A DNA stretch of 64,000 nt from Lichenihabitans psoromatis (GCF_004323635.1 NZ_CP036515.1:1909501-1973500); one strand, 5' to 3'. Shown: positions 29,452-38,302, counted from the first letter of the stretch. Notes: generated by a model from the letters alone, not told the origin. Made by a program: numbers and translations.

Positions 29452-30680
29452 TGGCCACTCCGGATGCGGGCGTGTAGCGGGTTGAAACCCATCCGGTAGA
29501 CGAGCTCGGCCGGGCGCTCGATGTTCCAGATCGCGAGATCGGCCCATCGGTCCACCTCGAGTGTCCCCGTCTCACCAAGCAGGCCGAGGGCGCGAGCCGC
29601 CTCGCGCGTGACGCCGGCGATACATTCGTCCACGGTCATGCGGAACAGCGTCGCGCCCATGTTCATGGTCAGCAGCAAGGACGTGAGCGGCGATGTGCCG
29701 GGGTTGTTGTCGGTCGCGAGCGCCATGGGCACCCCGTGACGACGAAAGAGGTCAATCGGCGGCCGTTGGGTTTCGCGGATGAAGTAGAAAGCCCCCGGCA
29801 GGATGACCGCGACCGTGCCGGCTTTCGCCATCGCCATGGCTCCGGCCTCGTCGGTATGTTCGAGGTGGTCGGCCGATAAGGCGCCGAACCGCGCCGCCAG
29901 AGCCGCGCCGCCGAGGTTGGACAACTGATCGGCATGCAGCTTGACCGGAAGCCCGAGGGCTTTTGCCGCTTTGAACACGCGGGCGATCTCGTCGGGCGAG
30001 AAGGCGATGCCCTCGCAAAATCCATCGACCGCGTCGATCAGCCCCTCGGCCGCGAGAGCCGGAAGCATCTCGCCGATCAGCGTGTCGAGATACCGGGTCT
30101 TGTCGCCCTCGGCCTCGGGCGGCAGCGCGTGGGCGCCCAGGAATGTCGCGCGGACCGCGACATCGCGCTCGTCGGCGAGGCGGCGCGCCGCCAGCAGCGA
30201 TTTGCGTTCGTTGGCGAGGTCGAGCCCGTAGCCGGATTTGATCTCGATCGTGGTGACACCTTCGGCCATCAGGGCGTCGAGCCGGGGCAGGGCCTCGCGG
30301 ACGAGATCGTCCTCGCTGGCGGCCCGCAAGCCTCTCACCGATGAGACGATGCCGCCACCCGCGCGGGCCACGTCTTCGTATGTGGCGCCATTGAGCCGCA
30401 ACTCGAACTCATGCGCCCGATTGCCGGCGTGGATGAGATGCGTGTGGCAATCGATGAGGCCGGGCGTGATCCAGCGACCGTCGCAATCGATGACATCGGG
30501 CGCCTGTCGCAAGGCTGCGGGCAGATCGGATTCGGGGCCGGCATAAGCGATGCGCCCATCCTTGACCGCGATGGCTCCGGCCTCGACGATGCCCAGACCG
30601 GGCAGGCCGGGTGCCATCGTGGCTAGCCGGGCGTTGCGCCAGAGCCGGTCATATCGTGTCTCGGTGTCGCTGTCCGGCAT
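29448..30680 (-). CDS. hutI: Imidazolonepropionase
   Basis: HutI is an amidohydrolase-fold metalloenzyme that opens imidazolonepropionate to N-formimino-L-glutamate. The 410-residue product has the metal-binding [17 protein letters not shown], the family block [47 protein letters not shown] and [15 protein letters not shown] 30680 follows an AAGGA site; a longer reading would run into the divergent promoter region. It is the first gene of the leftward hut operon, transcribed from the spacer that holds the HutC-type operator. Confidence 0.96.
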   Translation of the reverse strand: MPDSDTETRYDRLWRNARLATMAPGLPGLGIVEAGAIAVKDGRIAYAGPESDLPAALRQAPDVIDCDGRWITPGLIDCHTHLIHAGNRAHEFELRLNGATYEDVARAGGGIVSSVRGLRAASEDDLVREALPRLDALMAEGVTTIEIKSGYGLDLANERKSLLAARRLADERDVAVRATFLGAHALPPEAEGDKTRYLDTLIGEMLPALAAEGLIDAVDGFCEGIAFSPDEIARVFKAAKALGLPVKLHADQLSNLGGAALAARFGALSADHLEHTDEAGAMAMAKAGTVAVILPGAFYFIRETQRPPIDLFRRHGVPMALATDNNPGTSPLTSLLLTMNMGATLFRMTVDECIAGVTREAARALGLLGETGTLEVDRWADLAIWNIERPAELVYRMGFNPLHARIRSGQ

Positions 30681-30718
30681 CGTCTCGTCGTCCTTCGGTG
30701 CTTTTCGGCTAGCGTCAA

Positions 30719-30730
30719 ATGTATAGACAT
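30719..30730. promoter_or_regulatory. HutC-type operator between the two hut transcription units
   Basis: ATGTATAGACAT at 30719-30730 is a near-palindrome with ATGT/ACAT arms in the 102-bp spacer between hutI and hutF. Its TGTATA..ACA core matches the kind of site bound by HutC, the GntR-family repressor encoded just downstream at 32138-32884. One site could control both arms, with urocanate as the expected inducer. Confidence 0.65.
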
Positions 30731-30782
30731 AATAAAAGCGATGCAAGCCGCGTGGCCGGAGCCGTCAGGGTAGGGGATCGAC

Positions 30783-32141
30783 ATGGGTGTCTTCTTTGCG
30801 GCGCAAGCTCTCCTGGCCGACGGCTGGCGCAACGACGTCCGCGTCACGATCGAGGCGGGTGTCATCGAAGCGATCGAGCCAGATGCTACCCCGCAGCCGG
30901 GTGATGAACGTCACGCCATCCTGCTGTCGGGCATGCCCAACCTTCACAGCCACGCGTTTCAACGCGGCATGGCGGGACTCGCCGAAACGCGCGGACCCGC
31001 CGCTGACAGCTTTTGGAGCTGGCGGGAGACAATGTATCGCTTTGCCCTGACGATGACGCCCGAGGAGGTCGAGGCCGTCGCGGCGCAGCTGTATGTCGAG
31101 ATGCTGGAAGCCGGCTTCACCCGGGTCGGCGAGTTTCATTACCTTCACCACGATCGCGACGGGACGCCTTATGCCGACATCGCCGAGATGGCGGGCCGCA
31201 TCGCGGCGGCCTGCGCCACGACCGGCATCGGTCTGACGCTCCTGCCGGTCTTCTATGCCCGTTCGGGCTTTGGCGGCGGCGCGCCCGGCGATGGCCAGCG
31301 TCGCTTCACCAACGGCCTCGATGGATATGCGTGGCTGCTGGACCGGTGCCGCGTCTCGGTTGCCGGCCTGGATGGCGCCATCGTGGGTCTTGCGCCGCAT
31401 AGCCTCCGGGCCGCGACGCCGGAGGATCTCGCCGCCATTCTGCCGCTCGCCGAGGGCGGCCCCGTTCACATCCATATCGCCGAACAGATGAAGGAGGTCG
31501 AGGATTGCCTCGCCTGGTCCGGGCAGCGCCCCGTCGAGTGGTTGCTTGATCACGCGCCGGTCGACGATCGCTGGTGCCTCATCCACGCGACCCACATGAC
31601 CGAGGCCGAGACGCTTCGCATGGCGGCGACCCGCGCCGTCGCTGGCCTCTGCCCCATCACCGAGGCCAATCTCGGCGACGGCACCTTCGAGGCCCCGACC
31701 TTCACGGAAGCCGGCGGCCGCTTCGGCATCGGATCGGATTCAAACGTTTTGATCGGCCTCTCCGACGAATTGCGTCAGCTCGAATATTCCCAACGGCTCG
31801 CGCATCGCGCCCGCAACGTCATGGCGGTCGCGGGCGGCTCCACCGGGCGGGCGCTGTTTGAGGGCGCCTTGCGCGGCGGAAGCGCAGCGCTCGGTGTTGC
31901 GGGCGGGGGGCTGGTGGTGGGGGCGCGGGCCGATCTGGTCTCGCTCGACGCCGCGCATGTCACGCTGGCAGGGTGCACCGGCGACGCGATCCTCGATGCC
32001 TGGGTCTTCGCCGGACGCGACACCCTGGTTGATTGCGTCTGGGTCGCCGGCCGTAAGCTGGTCGAGGCCGGCCGCCATCATGGCCGCGACGCCATCGCAC
32101 GCGACTTCCGCGCCGTCGTGGCCGGCTTGCGGGCGGCGTGA
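30783..32141 (+). CDS. hutF: N-formimino-L-glutamate deiminase
   Basis: HutF deaminates formiminoglutamate to N-formylglutamate, marking the five-step (Pseudomonas-type) histidine pathway. The 452-residue amidohydrolase has the metal site NLHSHAFQRGMAG (about residue 55-67), VGEFHYLHHDRDGTPY, HIHIAEQMKEVEDC, HATHMTEAET and the catalytic-region IGSDSNVLIGLSDELRQLE. It opens the rightward arm and overlaps hutC by 4 nt. The next enzyme, N-formylglutamate deformylase (HutG), is not encoded anywhere in this window. Confidence 0.95.
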   Translation: MGVFFAAQALLADGWRNDVRVTIEAGVIEAIEPDATPQPGDERHAILLSGMPNLHSHAFQRGMAGLAETRGPAADSFWSWRETMYRFALTMTPEEVEAVAAQLYVEMLEAGFTRVGEFHYLHHDRDGTPYADIAEMAGRIAAACATTGIGLTLLPVFYARSGFGGGAPGDGQRRFTNGLDGYAWLLDRCRVSVAGLDGAIVGLAPHSLRAATPEDLAAILPLAEGGPVHIHIAEQMKEVEDCLAWSGQRPVEWLLDHAPVDDRWCLIHATHMTEAETLRMAATRAVAGLCPITEANLGDGTFEAPTFTEAGGRFGIGSDSNVLIGLSDELRQLEYSQRLAHRARNVMAVAGGSTGRALFEGALRGGSAALGVAGGGLVVGARADLVSLDAAHVTLAGCTGDAILDAWVFAGRDTLVDCVWVAGRKLVEAGRHHGRDAIARDFRAVVAGLRAA

Positions 32142-32884
32142 CCGGGACCGGGCCAACCAGGCACGAGGCCATGCCGCCGATGTCGTTGCATGCGCGGATC
32201 CTGACCGAGATCGAGGAGCGCATTCTTTCGGGGGAATGGCCGCCGGGGACCCGGATCCCGTTCGAGCACGAGCTCACGGCGCAGTATCAGTGTTCGCGCA
32301 TGACGGTCAGCAAGGTGCTGACGCAGCTTGCCAATGCCGGGTTGATCGAGCGTCGGCGCAAAGCCGGCAGCTTCGTCAAGCGCCCCCATTCGCAATCGGC
32401 CGTGCTGGATATTCACGATCTCGAAGCGGAGGTCTTGGCGCTCGGCCTGCCGTATCGCCACGAGATCACGCTCTGCCGCAAGCGGCGGAGCATGCGCGCC
32501 GAACAGGAGCGTCTCGGGCTCGCATCGCCCGGCGAGGTGCTGCATATCGTCTGTCGCCACTTTGCCGGACCGCGACCGTTCTGCCTGGAACGGCGGCTCA
32601 TCAATCTCGCGGCCGTGCCCGAGGCGGCCGAGGAGAGTTTCACGATTGTGCCGCCGGGCGCGTGGCTGATCGAGCGCGTGCCATGGTCTGCCGCCGAGCA
32701 TAAGATCCGGGCAACCGCCGCGGACGACGACGTGGCGGCAGCGCTCTCGATCGCGGACGGATCGGCGTGCCTGACGATCGAGCGGCGAACCTGGAACGCC
32801 GACAACCCGATCACGATCGTGACCCTGACCTACCCGGGCAACGAGCATGAACTCGTGGCGCGATTCACGCCCTCGCAGGGTTGA
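32138..32884 (+). CDS. hutC: Histidine utilisation repressor HutC (GntR family)
   Basis: The 248-residue protein has an N-terminal GntR winged helix (SLHARILTEIEERILSGEWPPG; MTVSKVLTQLANAGLIERR) and a C-terminal UTRA ligand domain, where HutC binds urocanate. The C-terminus carries the HutC-like block LTIERRTWNADNPITIVTLTYPG. The start is GTG 32138, overlapping the hutF stop as GTGA, so the repressor is translationally coupled to an operon it controls. ATG at 32171 would shorten the N-terminus to just before the helix-turn-helix. Confidence 0.95.
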   Translation: MTGTGPTRHEAMPPMSLHARILTEIEERILSGEWPPGTRIPFEHELTAQYQCSRMTVSKVLTQLANAGLIERRRKAGSFVKRPHSQSAVLDIHDLEAEVLALGLPYRHEITLCRKRRSMRAEQERLGLASPGEVLHIVCRHFAGPRPFCLERRLINLAAVPEAAEESFTIVPPGAWLIERVPWSAAEHKIRATAADDDVAAALSIADGSACLTIERRTWNADNPITIVTLTYPGNEHELVARFTPSQG

Positions 32885-32899
32885 TCGCCAGGAGCCGTG

Positions 32900-33568
32900 T
32901 CACGCCCGGGGCGCAAGCCCTCGTCCGGCGAACAGCCGGCCTCCGAGCAGGCGATTGAGCCCGATCACGAGCGCGATCGCGACCACATGCACCGCGATAT
33001 CGGTCGCACCCGCATCGAAATCATGGAAAAAATTGAGCAGGGTGGCGGCACCGGCCGCAACCGCGAGGCCGCCAATGGCCGCCGTCAAGTTCGGCCGCAA
33101 CGGGCAGGCGCGCCGCACCATCACGATCATGACGATCGAGAGCGGGATCGACAGGCCGACGATGAAGGCGAAGCAATGCGGTGCCTCCGCCATCGGGGCC
33201 GCCGGCACATCGGGGATGATCCAAGACCGGAGGCAACCCATGCCGGTGGCCGCGACCCAGAGCACGACGCCCGGGAGAGGCAGCAAAGCCCAGGTCGCCT
33301 TTCGATCGGGCATGCTCATTTCAAAAGCCGCGACGGCGGCCAGCACCATCGTCATGGTGGAGCCGAGAACCGCGAGCCACATGTCCGGCACCATTCGCAG
33401 CCGGTGCAGGACGGCGGGCAGATCGGCGACACTTGCGAACGCGACACCGATCGCGGCCACCACCGCGACCCATCCGGCGGCGCGGATCAGCGGCGAAGCC
33501 AAGCGATGGACTGGCGTGAGATCGGCACCGAGATCGTCGATGAGGGTCTCGAGATGGGCCGCCATCAC
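32900..33568 (-). CDS. NrsF-type (DUF1109) membrane anti-sigma factor
   Basis: The 222-residue protein has six hydrophobic segments (around 30-50, 62-84, 95-112, 132-152, 162-180, 192-210) and belongs to the DUF1109/NrsF family that holds ECF sigma factors of the SigF/EcfF type at the membrane. In characterised members two periplasmic cysteines sense oxidants or metals. Here Cys132 (EAPHCFAF) fits the first, but the second expected position near 182 reads NFFHDFD, without Cys; Cys112 and Cys155 are also present. Its start overlaps the sigma factor stop (GTGATG), so the two are translationally coupled. It converges on hutC with 15 bp between stops. Confidence 0.85.
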   Translation of the reverse strand: MMAAHLETLIDDLGADLTPVHRLASPLIRAAGWVAVVAAIGVAFASVADLPAVLHRLRMVPDMWLAVLGSTMTMVLAAVAAFEMSMPDRKATWALLPLPGVVLWVAATGMGCLRSWIIPDVPAAPMAEAPHCFAFIVGLSIPLSIVMIVMVRRACPLRPNLTAAIGGLAVAAGAATLLNFFHDFDAGATDIAVHVVAIALVIGLNRLLGGRLFAGRGLAPRA

Positions 33569-34149
33569 TCCTCCCCGCCGAAACGCGCCCGCAGGCTCTT
33601 CAAGGCGCGATGCATGTTGACCTTGAGGGCGCCCTTGGTTTTGCCCGTAAAATCTGCGGCTTCGTCGAGCGACAGCTGGCGCAGTGCCAGCACCTCGATC
33701 GCTTCGCGTTGCCCGGTTGGCAGTCGATCCAATGCCGCCATCATGGCATCGTCGGGCGCTTCGCCGCCGCGGGTCTGGCGCGCGTCGGCAGCCGGGTCGG
33801 CATGGTTCTCGTAATCGATCGGAGCGAAGACCTCCCGCCGATCCTGTCGCCCATTGCGCCGCAGCGAGTCGATCGCCCGACGCCGCGCGATGACGCCGAG
33901 CCAGGCCGAGAAGCTTCGGGTTGGATCATAGGTCTGCCGGGCGCGATGCACCGTGATGAGCACGTCCTGGATGACGTCATCGAGCCGATCCACTTGAACG
34001 CCTTGATGCCGCGCCACCCGCCGGATCAACGGCATGGAGCTCCGCAACAGACGCTCGTAGGCGGCTCTGTCGCCGGCTTGGGCCGCCACCATCATGGCCG
34101 ACCATTCCGCGTCGAGGCGTGCCGCATTGTCATTGGATCCGCCAGTCAT
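33565..34149 (-). CDS. ECF sigma factor (SigF/EcfF type)
   Basis: The 194-residue protein is a group 4 sigma factor. Region 2 spans about residues 30-100 (HQGVQVDRLDDVIQDVLITV; SFSAWLGVIARRRAIDSLRR) and region 4 about 130-185 (LPTGQREAIEVLALRQLSLD, then a helix-turn-helix ending in KGALKVNMHRALKSLR). It lies upstream of its membrane anti-sigma factor. In Caulobacter and Bradyrhizobium this pair responds to metals or to reactive oxygen and chlorine species and drives methionine sulfoxide reductase genes. That agrees with msrA immediately upstream here and with matching promoter motifs before both units. Confidence 0.92.
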   Translation of the reverse strand: MTGGSNDNAARLDAEWSAMMVAAQAGDRAAYERLLRSSMPLIRRVARHQGVQVDRLDDVIQDVLITVHRARQTYDPTRSFSAWLGVIARRRAIDSLRRNGRQDRREVFAPIDYENHADPAADARQTRGGEAPDDAMMAALDRLPTGQREAIEVLALRQLSLDEAADFTGKTKGALKVNMHRALKSLRARFGGEE

Positions 34150-34267
34150 GGAGCGCGCGCCTGATCCCTTCCGGCTTACCGGAGGGTTCTAGCGCATGGC
34201 CAGGCAAGCTCCAAACGGCGCGGGGCGGCATCGACAAAACTCCAGGGAAAGATCGGCACATCAGGTG

Positions 34268-34293
34268 TTCGTCGGTGCCCCGCCCAGCGTTAC
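34268..34293 (-). promoter_or_regulatory. Candidate ECF sigma-dependent promoter of the sigma/anti-sigma operon
   Basis: On the minus strand GTAACG (34293-34288), a 16-nt spacer and CGAA (34271-34268) lie about 118 nt upstream of the sigma factor start. The arrangement equals that before msrA and the GTAAC-N-CGAA form I recall for SigF/EcfF-type promoters. This implies positive autoregulation. Confidence 0.65.
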
Positions 34294-34345
34294 AGGTCGC
34301 CACGTATCCCGGGCCTGCGATCGGGCGCGATGCTCGACCAAAAGC

Positions 34346-34379
34346 ATAAGGGCGCGGCGGTCTCCCGCCGCGCCCTTAT
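34346..34379 (-). terminator. Strong rho-independent terminator of msrA
   Basis: A perfect 15-bp inverted repeat (ATAAGGGCGCGGCGG, loop TCTC, complementary arm) lies 17 bp past the msrA stop. Read on the minus strand, it is followed by TTATGCTTTT, giving a U-rich tail. This is the most convincing intrinsic terminator in the window. It separates msrA from the sigma operon promoter. Confidence 0.85.
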
Positions 34380-34395
34380 CAGACGGCCAGTTCGA

Positions 34396-35121
34396 TCAGT
34401 TGGTGGACGGGGCCGAGGCGACCAGAACCGGCTCAGGCCGATACAGGGCGGGGTACATGCGCTTCAACGCTTCCACCTTCGGCATGTCGTTGATCGCGAT
34501 ATAGGGATAGCGCGGGTTCCGGGCCAGGAAGTCCTGATGGTGCTGCTCGGCCGGATAAAAGGCGCGATCCGGCTCGATCGTGGTGACGACCGCCGCGTCA
34601 TAGACATGCGCTGAATCGAGCTGCGCCGTATAGGCTTTGGCGACACGCGCCTGCTCGGCGCTCGTCGGGAAGATGGCCGAACGATATTGCGTGCCCGAAT
34701 CGGGACCCTGGCGGTTCAGTTCCGTCGGATCGTGAATGGCCGAAAAGTAGATCTGCAGGATCTTGCCGTAGCTGATCTTATGCGGGTCGAACGTCACCTT
34801 GACGGATTCGGCGTGGCCCGTCGTTCCCGTGCTCACCTCATCGTAAGTGGCGGTTCCGGCGGCTCCGCCAGCATAGCCCGAGACGGCGTTGCTGACGCCG
34901 CGCACATGCTGGAAGACGCCTTGCACGCCCCAAAAGCAGCCGCCGGCCAGCACGGCCGTTTCGCTTGATCCTGTAGCCGGCTCGTCCATCACCGGTGCCG
35001 GCACGGCTCGCGCATCTTCGGCAAAGGAATGCGGCGCGAGTGCGATCACGCCGCCGGCCGCCAACAACCCGACAGCCAGGAAAACCGGGCGGGTGCCCCG
35101 AAGCATCGTCGATTTCAACAT
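34396..35121 (-). CDS. msrA: Exported peptide-methionine (S)-S-oxide reductase
   Basis: MsrA reduces methionine S-sulfoxide in proteins. The 241-residue product has an N-terminal hydrophobic segment (residues about 10-32, ending APHSFAEDA) that should export it to the periplasm or anchor it. The catalytic motif is AGGCFWG, followed by GYAGG, TGHAESVKVTFDP, and DPTELNRQGPDSGTQYRSAI. The catalytic Cys is the only cysteine in the protein, so no intramolecular disulfide can regenerate it. ATG 35121 has an AAGGAG site. It carries its own ECF-type promoter and terminator. Confidence 0.94.
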   Translation of the reverse strand: MLKSTMLRGTRPVFLAVGLLAAGGVIALAPHSFAEDARAVPAPVMDEPATGSSETAVLAGGCFWGVQGVFQHVRGVSNAVSGYAGGAAGTATYDEVSTGTTGHAESVKVTFDPHKISYGKILQIYFSAIHDPTELNRQGPDSGTQYRSAIFPTSAEQARVAKAYTAQLDSAHVYDAAVVTTIEPDRAFYPAEQHHQDFLARNPRYPYIAINDMPKVEALKRMYPALYRPEPVLVASAPSTN

Positions 35122-35182
35122 AGGAACTCCTTGTCGAGCCGAGCCCGCAGCGAAGGGCTGCGGCCGGGTCCATGAGGATCGT

Positions 35183-35208
35183 TTCGTTCGTCGGACCGCA
35201 AAAGTTAC
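35183..35208 (-). promoter_or_regulatory. Candidate ECF sigma-dependent promoter of msrA
   Basis: On the minus strand GTAACT (35208-35203), a 16-nt spacer and CGAA (35186-35183) lie 61 nt upstream of the msrA start. The spacing is identical to the motif upstream of the ECF sigma operon (34268-34293), which supports control of msrA by that sigma factor. Confidence 0.7.
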
Positions 35209-35301
35209 CGTCTCGGCTGCGTGGCCGATAGGGGCGCCTCCCCGACACGATGACGCGTTCTCTGGCGGGTGTGGGTGTCGCGTGACGGCGGCGAATGTCT
35301 C

Positions 35302-35323
35302 CTATCATGAGGCCGTCATGCGA
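35302..35323 (+). promoter_or_regulatory. Candidate Pho box upstream of the phospholipase C-type gene
   Basis: CTATCATGAGG followed by CCGTCATGCGA forms two direct repeats whose TCAT cores (35305, 35316) are exactly 11 bp apart, the phasing of PhoB half-sites. The site ends about 92 bp before the start codon at 35416. Two other loci in the window carry the same arrangement. Confidence 0.55.
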
Positions 35324-35415
35324 CACGGCTAGGCAAGAACCATCCGATCGGTTCATCATGGCCCGTAGCCATGTCCAGCCTGGACACCACGTCCGCGCCA
35401 CCAAAGGATCTTGCG

Positions 35416-37452
35416 ATGAAGCGTTCGATCACCGCCGCGTCGGTTGTGCTCATGGCCTGGGTCACCGCCGCGCTGGCGCAGGACGCGCCTTCAGGTCTCG
35501 TCCACCTCCAGCCGGAACCGAGCGCCGCTATCGCGCCCTACATGGTGGATCCGGCGCAGGAGCCGACGCCGTCGCGCGATGCCCTGATCGCGGCGCTTCG
35601 GAAGAAGATCAAATATGTTTTCGTGATCTTCAACGAAAATCACTCGTTCGATAATGAATTCGGGACGTTTCCAGGGGCTAACGGCTTGTTTTCGGACGGA
35701 GTAAAGCCGCGTGACGCCGCCCATACGGCCGGCTTTGTCCAGCATTACACGGACCAGACGGGCGCAGCTCAGACCCTGCAGCCGTTTCGCATCGGTCCCG
35801 AGCAGAATGCGACCTTCGTCGATAGCGTCGACCACAGCCACAAGGGCCTCGCCAAGAAACTGGCCTTGAAAGACGGGCTGCCGACGATGACGGGTTTTGC
35901 CCAGACCGAATTTGGCCGTTTCGTCGCGAGCGGCGGCGCGTCGAGCGCATCGCTGGCGACGCAATATGCCCGGCTCGTGATGAGCTACATCGATTGCGAC
36001 ACGATCCCGTTCCTCTGGAGCTACGCGAGTCGCTTCACCTTATTCGACAACATCTTCGCAACGGAGGATACGCCCTCGACCCCGAACGCGATCGCTATGA
36101 TCGCGGGGCAGGCAGGCGAAACCCAATGGGTGAAGCATGGCGCCGAAGGCAAGAGCTATGCGGCCGGCGAGAACCACGGCACGACCCAAGGACCCCCGCT
36201 CGTGAACGATCCGCAGCCCTTTTACGGGTCGCAATTCGACACGACTGCGTCCGGACGTCAGCCCGCCGGCGGCGGCGGTGAAAATTATAAAAACAGCAAC
36301 ATCGCCTCGAACCTGACCTTCGCGACCGTGCCGCTCACCCTTGCGGGTCGCGATGCCTCGACAATCGCCAAGGAGGATTTCAACCCGGATTTCGATCTGC
36401 CGGACATCAAGCAGGACATTCCCTTCATCACCTCGCGTGGCGGCAAACCGGTGGCGTGGCGCTGGTACGAGGAAGGCTACGACCATGAGCCGACCGATCA
36501 CGAGGGCGAGGCCTCGCATGCGAGCTACGTGAGCCACCATTCGGCGCCGCAATATTTTGGCTATCTCGTCAATAATCCGACCTACCACAGCAATATGCGC
36601 GGCCTTGGCGACTTCTTCAGCGACATGAAAGCGGGCGATCTCCCGCTCGATGGTGGCGTGATCTACGTCCGAGGCGGTTTCGCGGCCGTCAGCGGGCAGC
36701 ATCCGCCGATCCAGAACAAGGCCTATCCCAATCCGGCCGGGCTGACGCCGAGCGAAATCGCGACGATCGACAGCAACAAGGGGGGCGACGACGACCATCC
36801 CGGCTACAGCGATCGACAGCTCAGCGAAGCTATGGCGGCTCGGGTCGTCAATGCGGTCGCGAGCCGTCCTGAGATCTGGAGCGAGAGCTTGATCGTCCTC
36901 ACTTACGACGAGTCCGACGGTTTCTACGATCACGTGCCGCCGCGGATCCTCTCATATGGGCCGGATCAGTTGCCGCTGGCGCGCGGGATCCGCGTCCCGA
37001 TGATCGTCATGTCGCCCTATGGGCGCGCCCATGCGGTCTCGCGCGCGGAGGGTGACCACAATGCCGTGATCGAGACCATCAGCGCGATCTTCGATCTTCC
37101 GCCGCTCGCCTCGTTGCCCGACGAAGTTCAGGCGCTTTACGCCGGGGAGGACGCGACGTTCAACGGGCCGAACGGCTTCGTGCAGCATCACCTCGGGCCG
37201 CGCGACCTCAATACGCCCGAAACCGACGATCTCTTGTCGGCGTTCGAGCCGAAACGCCTGACCGGCGAGATGCCGCCCTTGCCGGCCTCTTATGCGATGA
37301 TCCCGGAGAAGGATGTCGAGACGCTGCCGCATTTTGGCGGCCAAGGCTGCTCCGCGATCGGCATCACGCCCGAGGACAAGCGGCAAGGTCTCTCGACCGC
37401 GATCCCGCCGGGGTTCAACAGCCTGCCGATCACCTTCCCGGCCTATAATTGA
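35416..37452 (+). CDS. Exported phospholipase C-type phosphoesterase
   Basis: The 678-residue protein starts with a signal peptide (residues 1-21, MKRSITAASVVLMAWVTAALAQ). It belongs to the phosphoesterase family that includes non-specific phospholipases C and related acid phosphatases. The N-terminal metal site region is YVFVIFNENHSFDNEFGTF. Further conserved pieces are FDNIFATEDTPSTPNAIAM, WYEEGYDHE, and the C-terminal LIVLTYDESDGFYDHVPPR and GDHNAVIETI. It would release phosphate-containing groups outside the cytoplasm. ATG 35416 follows AAAGGA. A Pho-box-like site lies upstream, which suits a phosphate-scavenging enzyme. The actual substrate is not determinable. Confidence 0.86.
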   Translation: MKRSITAASVVLMAWVTAALAQDAPSGLVHLQPEPSAAIAPYMVDPAQEPTPSRDALIAALRKKIKYVFVIFNENHSFDNEFGTFPGANGLFSDGVKPRDAAHTAGFVQHYTDQTGAAQTLQPFRIGPEQNATFVDSVDHSHKGLAKKLALKDGLPTMTGFAQTEFGRFVASGGASSASLATQYARLVMSYIDCDTIPFLWSYASRFTLFDNIFATEDTPSTPNAIAMIAGQAGETQWVKHGAEGKSYAAGENHGTTQGPPLVNDPQPFYGSQFDTTASGRQPAGGGGENYKNSNIASNLTFATVPLTLAGRDASTIAKEDFNPDFDLPDIKQDIPFITSRGGKPVAWRWYEEGYDHEPTDHEGEASHASYVSHHSAPQYFGYLVNNPTYHSNMRGLGDFFSDMKAGDLPLDGGVIYVRGGFAAVSGQHPPIQNKAYPNPAGLTPSEIATIDSNKGGDDDHPGYSDRQLSEAMAARVVNAVASRPEIWSESLIVLTYDESDGFYDHVPPRILSYGPDQLPLARGIRVPMIVMSPYGRAHAVSRAEGDHNAVIETISAIFDLPPLASLPDEVQALYAGEDATFNGPNGFVQHHLGPRDLNTPETDDLLSAFEPKRLTGEMPPLPASYAMIPEKDVETLPHFGGQGCSAIGITPEDKRQGLSTAIPPGFNSLPITFPAYN

Positions 37453-37465
37453 GAGAGGTCGCGTG

Positions 37466-38275
37466 ATGAGGCTTCCTGGGGTCGCGATCGTTGCGGCAGC
37501 CGTTGCCATCCTGGCCGTGGCATCGCCCGCGCGCGCCGGCGCCGTGCTCGATCGTGTGAAACAGCAAGGCATCCTGCATTGCGCCGCGACCGAGCGCCCA
37601 GGTTATGCGGCGATCGAGGGCGATGCGCCTACAGGCCGCGCCGCCGACCTCTGCCGTGCCGTCGCCGAGGCCGTATTGGGCCATGACGGCCGCTTCGCCC
37701 TCCGGTTGCTCGACCTCGACGATGATTTCGATCGCGTGCGGCGGGGCGATCTCGATGTCGTGTTTCTCGAGCCGCGTCTCGTGACGGAGCATGGCCTTGC
37801 GGCCGCTTTGACGCCCGTGGCCGAGGCTTACCGCGATAGTTTCGCCGTCATGGTTCCGCAAGCCATCGCGCCACAGAAGACCGCGCCACAGACCACCGCG
37901 GCGCAAGCACCACACCCGCTCGATCTCGCGAGCCTTGCGGGTCACACCATCTGTTTCATGATCGGCGATCCGGTCTGGCCGCTGCTCGAGACGGGGCTCA
38001 AGAGCCGCGGCATCGCCTTCCGCCCCTTCGGCTTCAGCGAAGAGGTCGAGATGAAAGATGCGTATAATGTCGGGCGCTGCTCCGCCATGGCGGGGGTTGC
38101 CTCGACGCTCGACGAGCTCAAGGCCGATGGCGGCGTCAACCACCTGCAGAGCCGGTTGATCGATGACCGACTCGGCGCAGACCCGGTTGTCGCGATGACG
38201 CCGACGAACGACGCCGCTTGGGCTTCGTTCGTTCGGCCGATCATCGCGGCGGCGGGACCGTCACGAGGACCCTGA
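37466..38275 (+). CDS. Periplasmic solute-binding protein of the amino-acid family (family 3-like)
   Basis: The 269-residue protein has a signal peptide (residues about 1-24, ending SPARAGA) and a family 3 solute-binding fold resembling the general amino-acid-binding AapJ type: VLDRVKQQGILHCAATERPGYA, RGDLDVVFLEPRLVTEHGLA, then LDLASLAGHTICFMIGDPVW. It is short for AapJ and contains a PQKTAPQTTAAQ-like low-complexity insert in the middle. It starts 13 nt after the phosphoesterase gene, so the two are probably cotranscribed, possibly under the same Pho-box-like site. No permease or ATPase genes accompany it. Confidence 0.75.
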   Translation: MRLPGVAIVAAAVAILAVASPARAGAVLDRVKQQGILHCAATERPGYAAIEGDAPTGRAADLCRAVAEAVLGHDGRFALRLLDLDDDFDRVRRGDLDVVFLEPRLVTEHGLAAALTPVAEAYRDSFAVMVPQAIAPQKTAPQTTAAQAPHPLDLASLAGHTICFMIGDPVWPLLETGLKSRGIAFRPFGFSEEVEMKDAYNVGRCSAMAGVASTLDELKADGGVNHLQSRLIDDRLGADPVVAMTPTNDAAWASFVRPIIAAAGPSRGP

Positions 38276-38302
38276 CGCGTTCAGGTAGCGGAGCGGCGGC
38301 TG

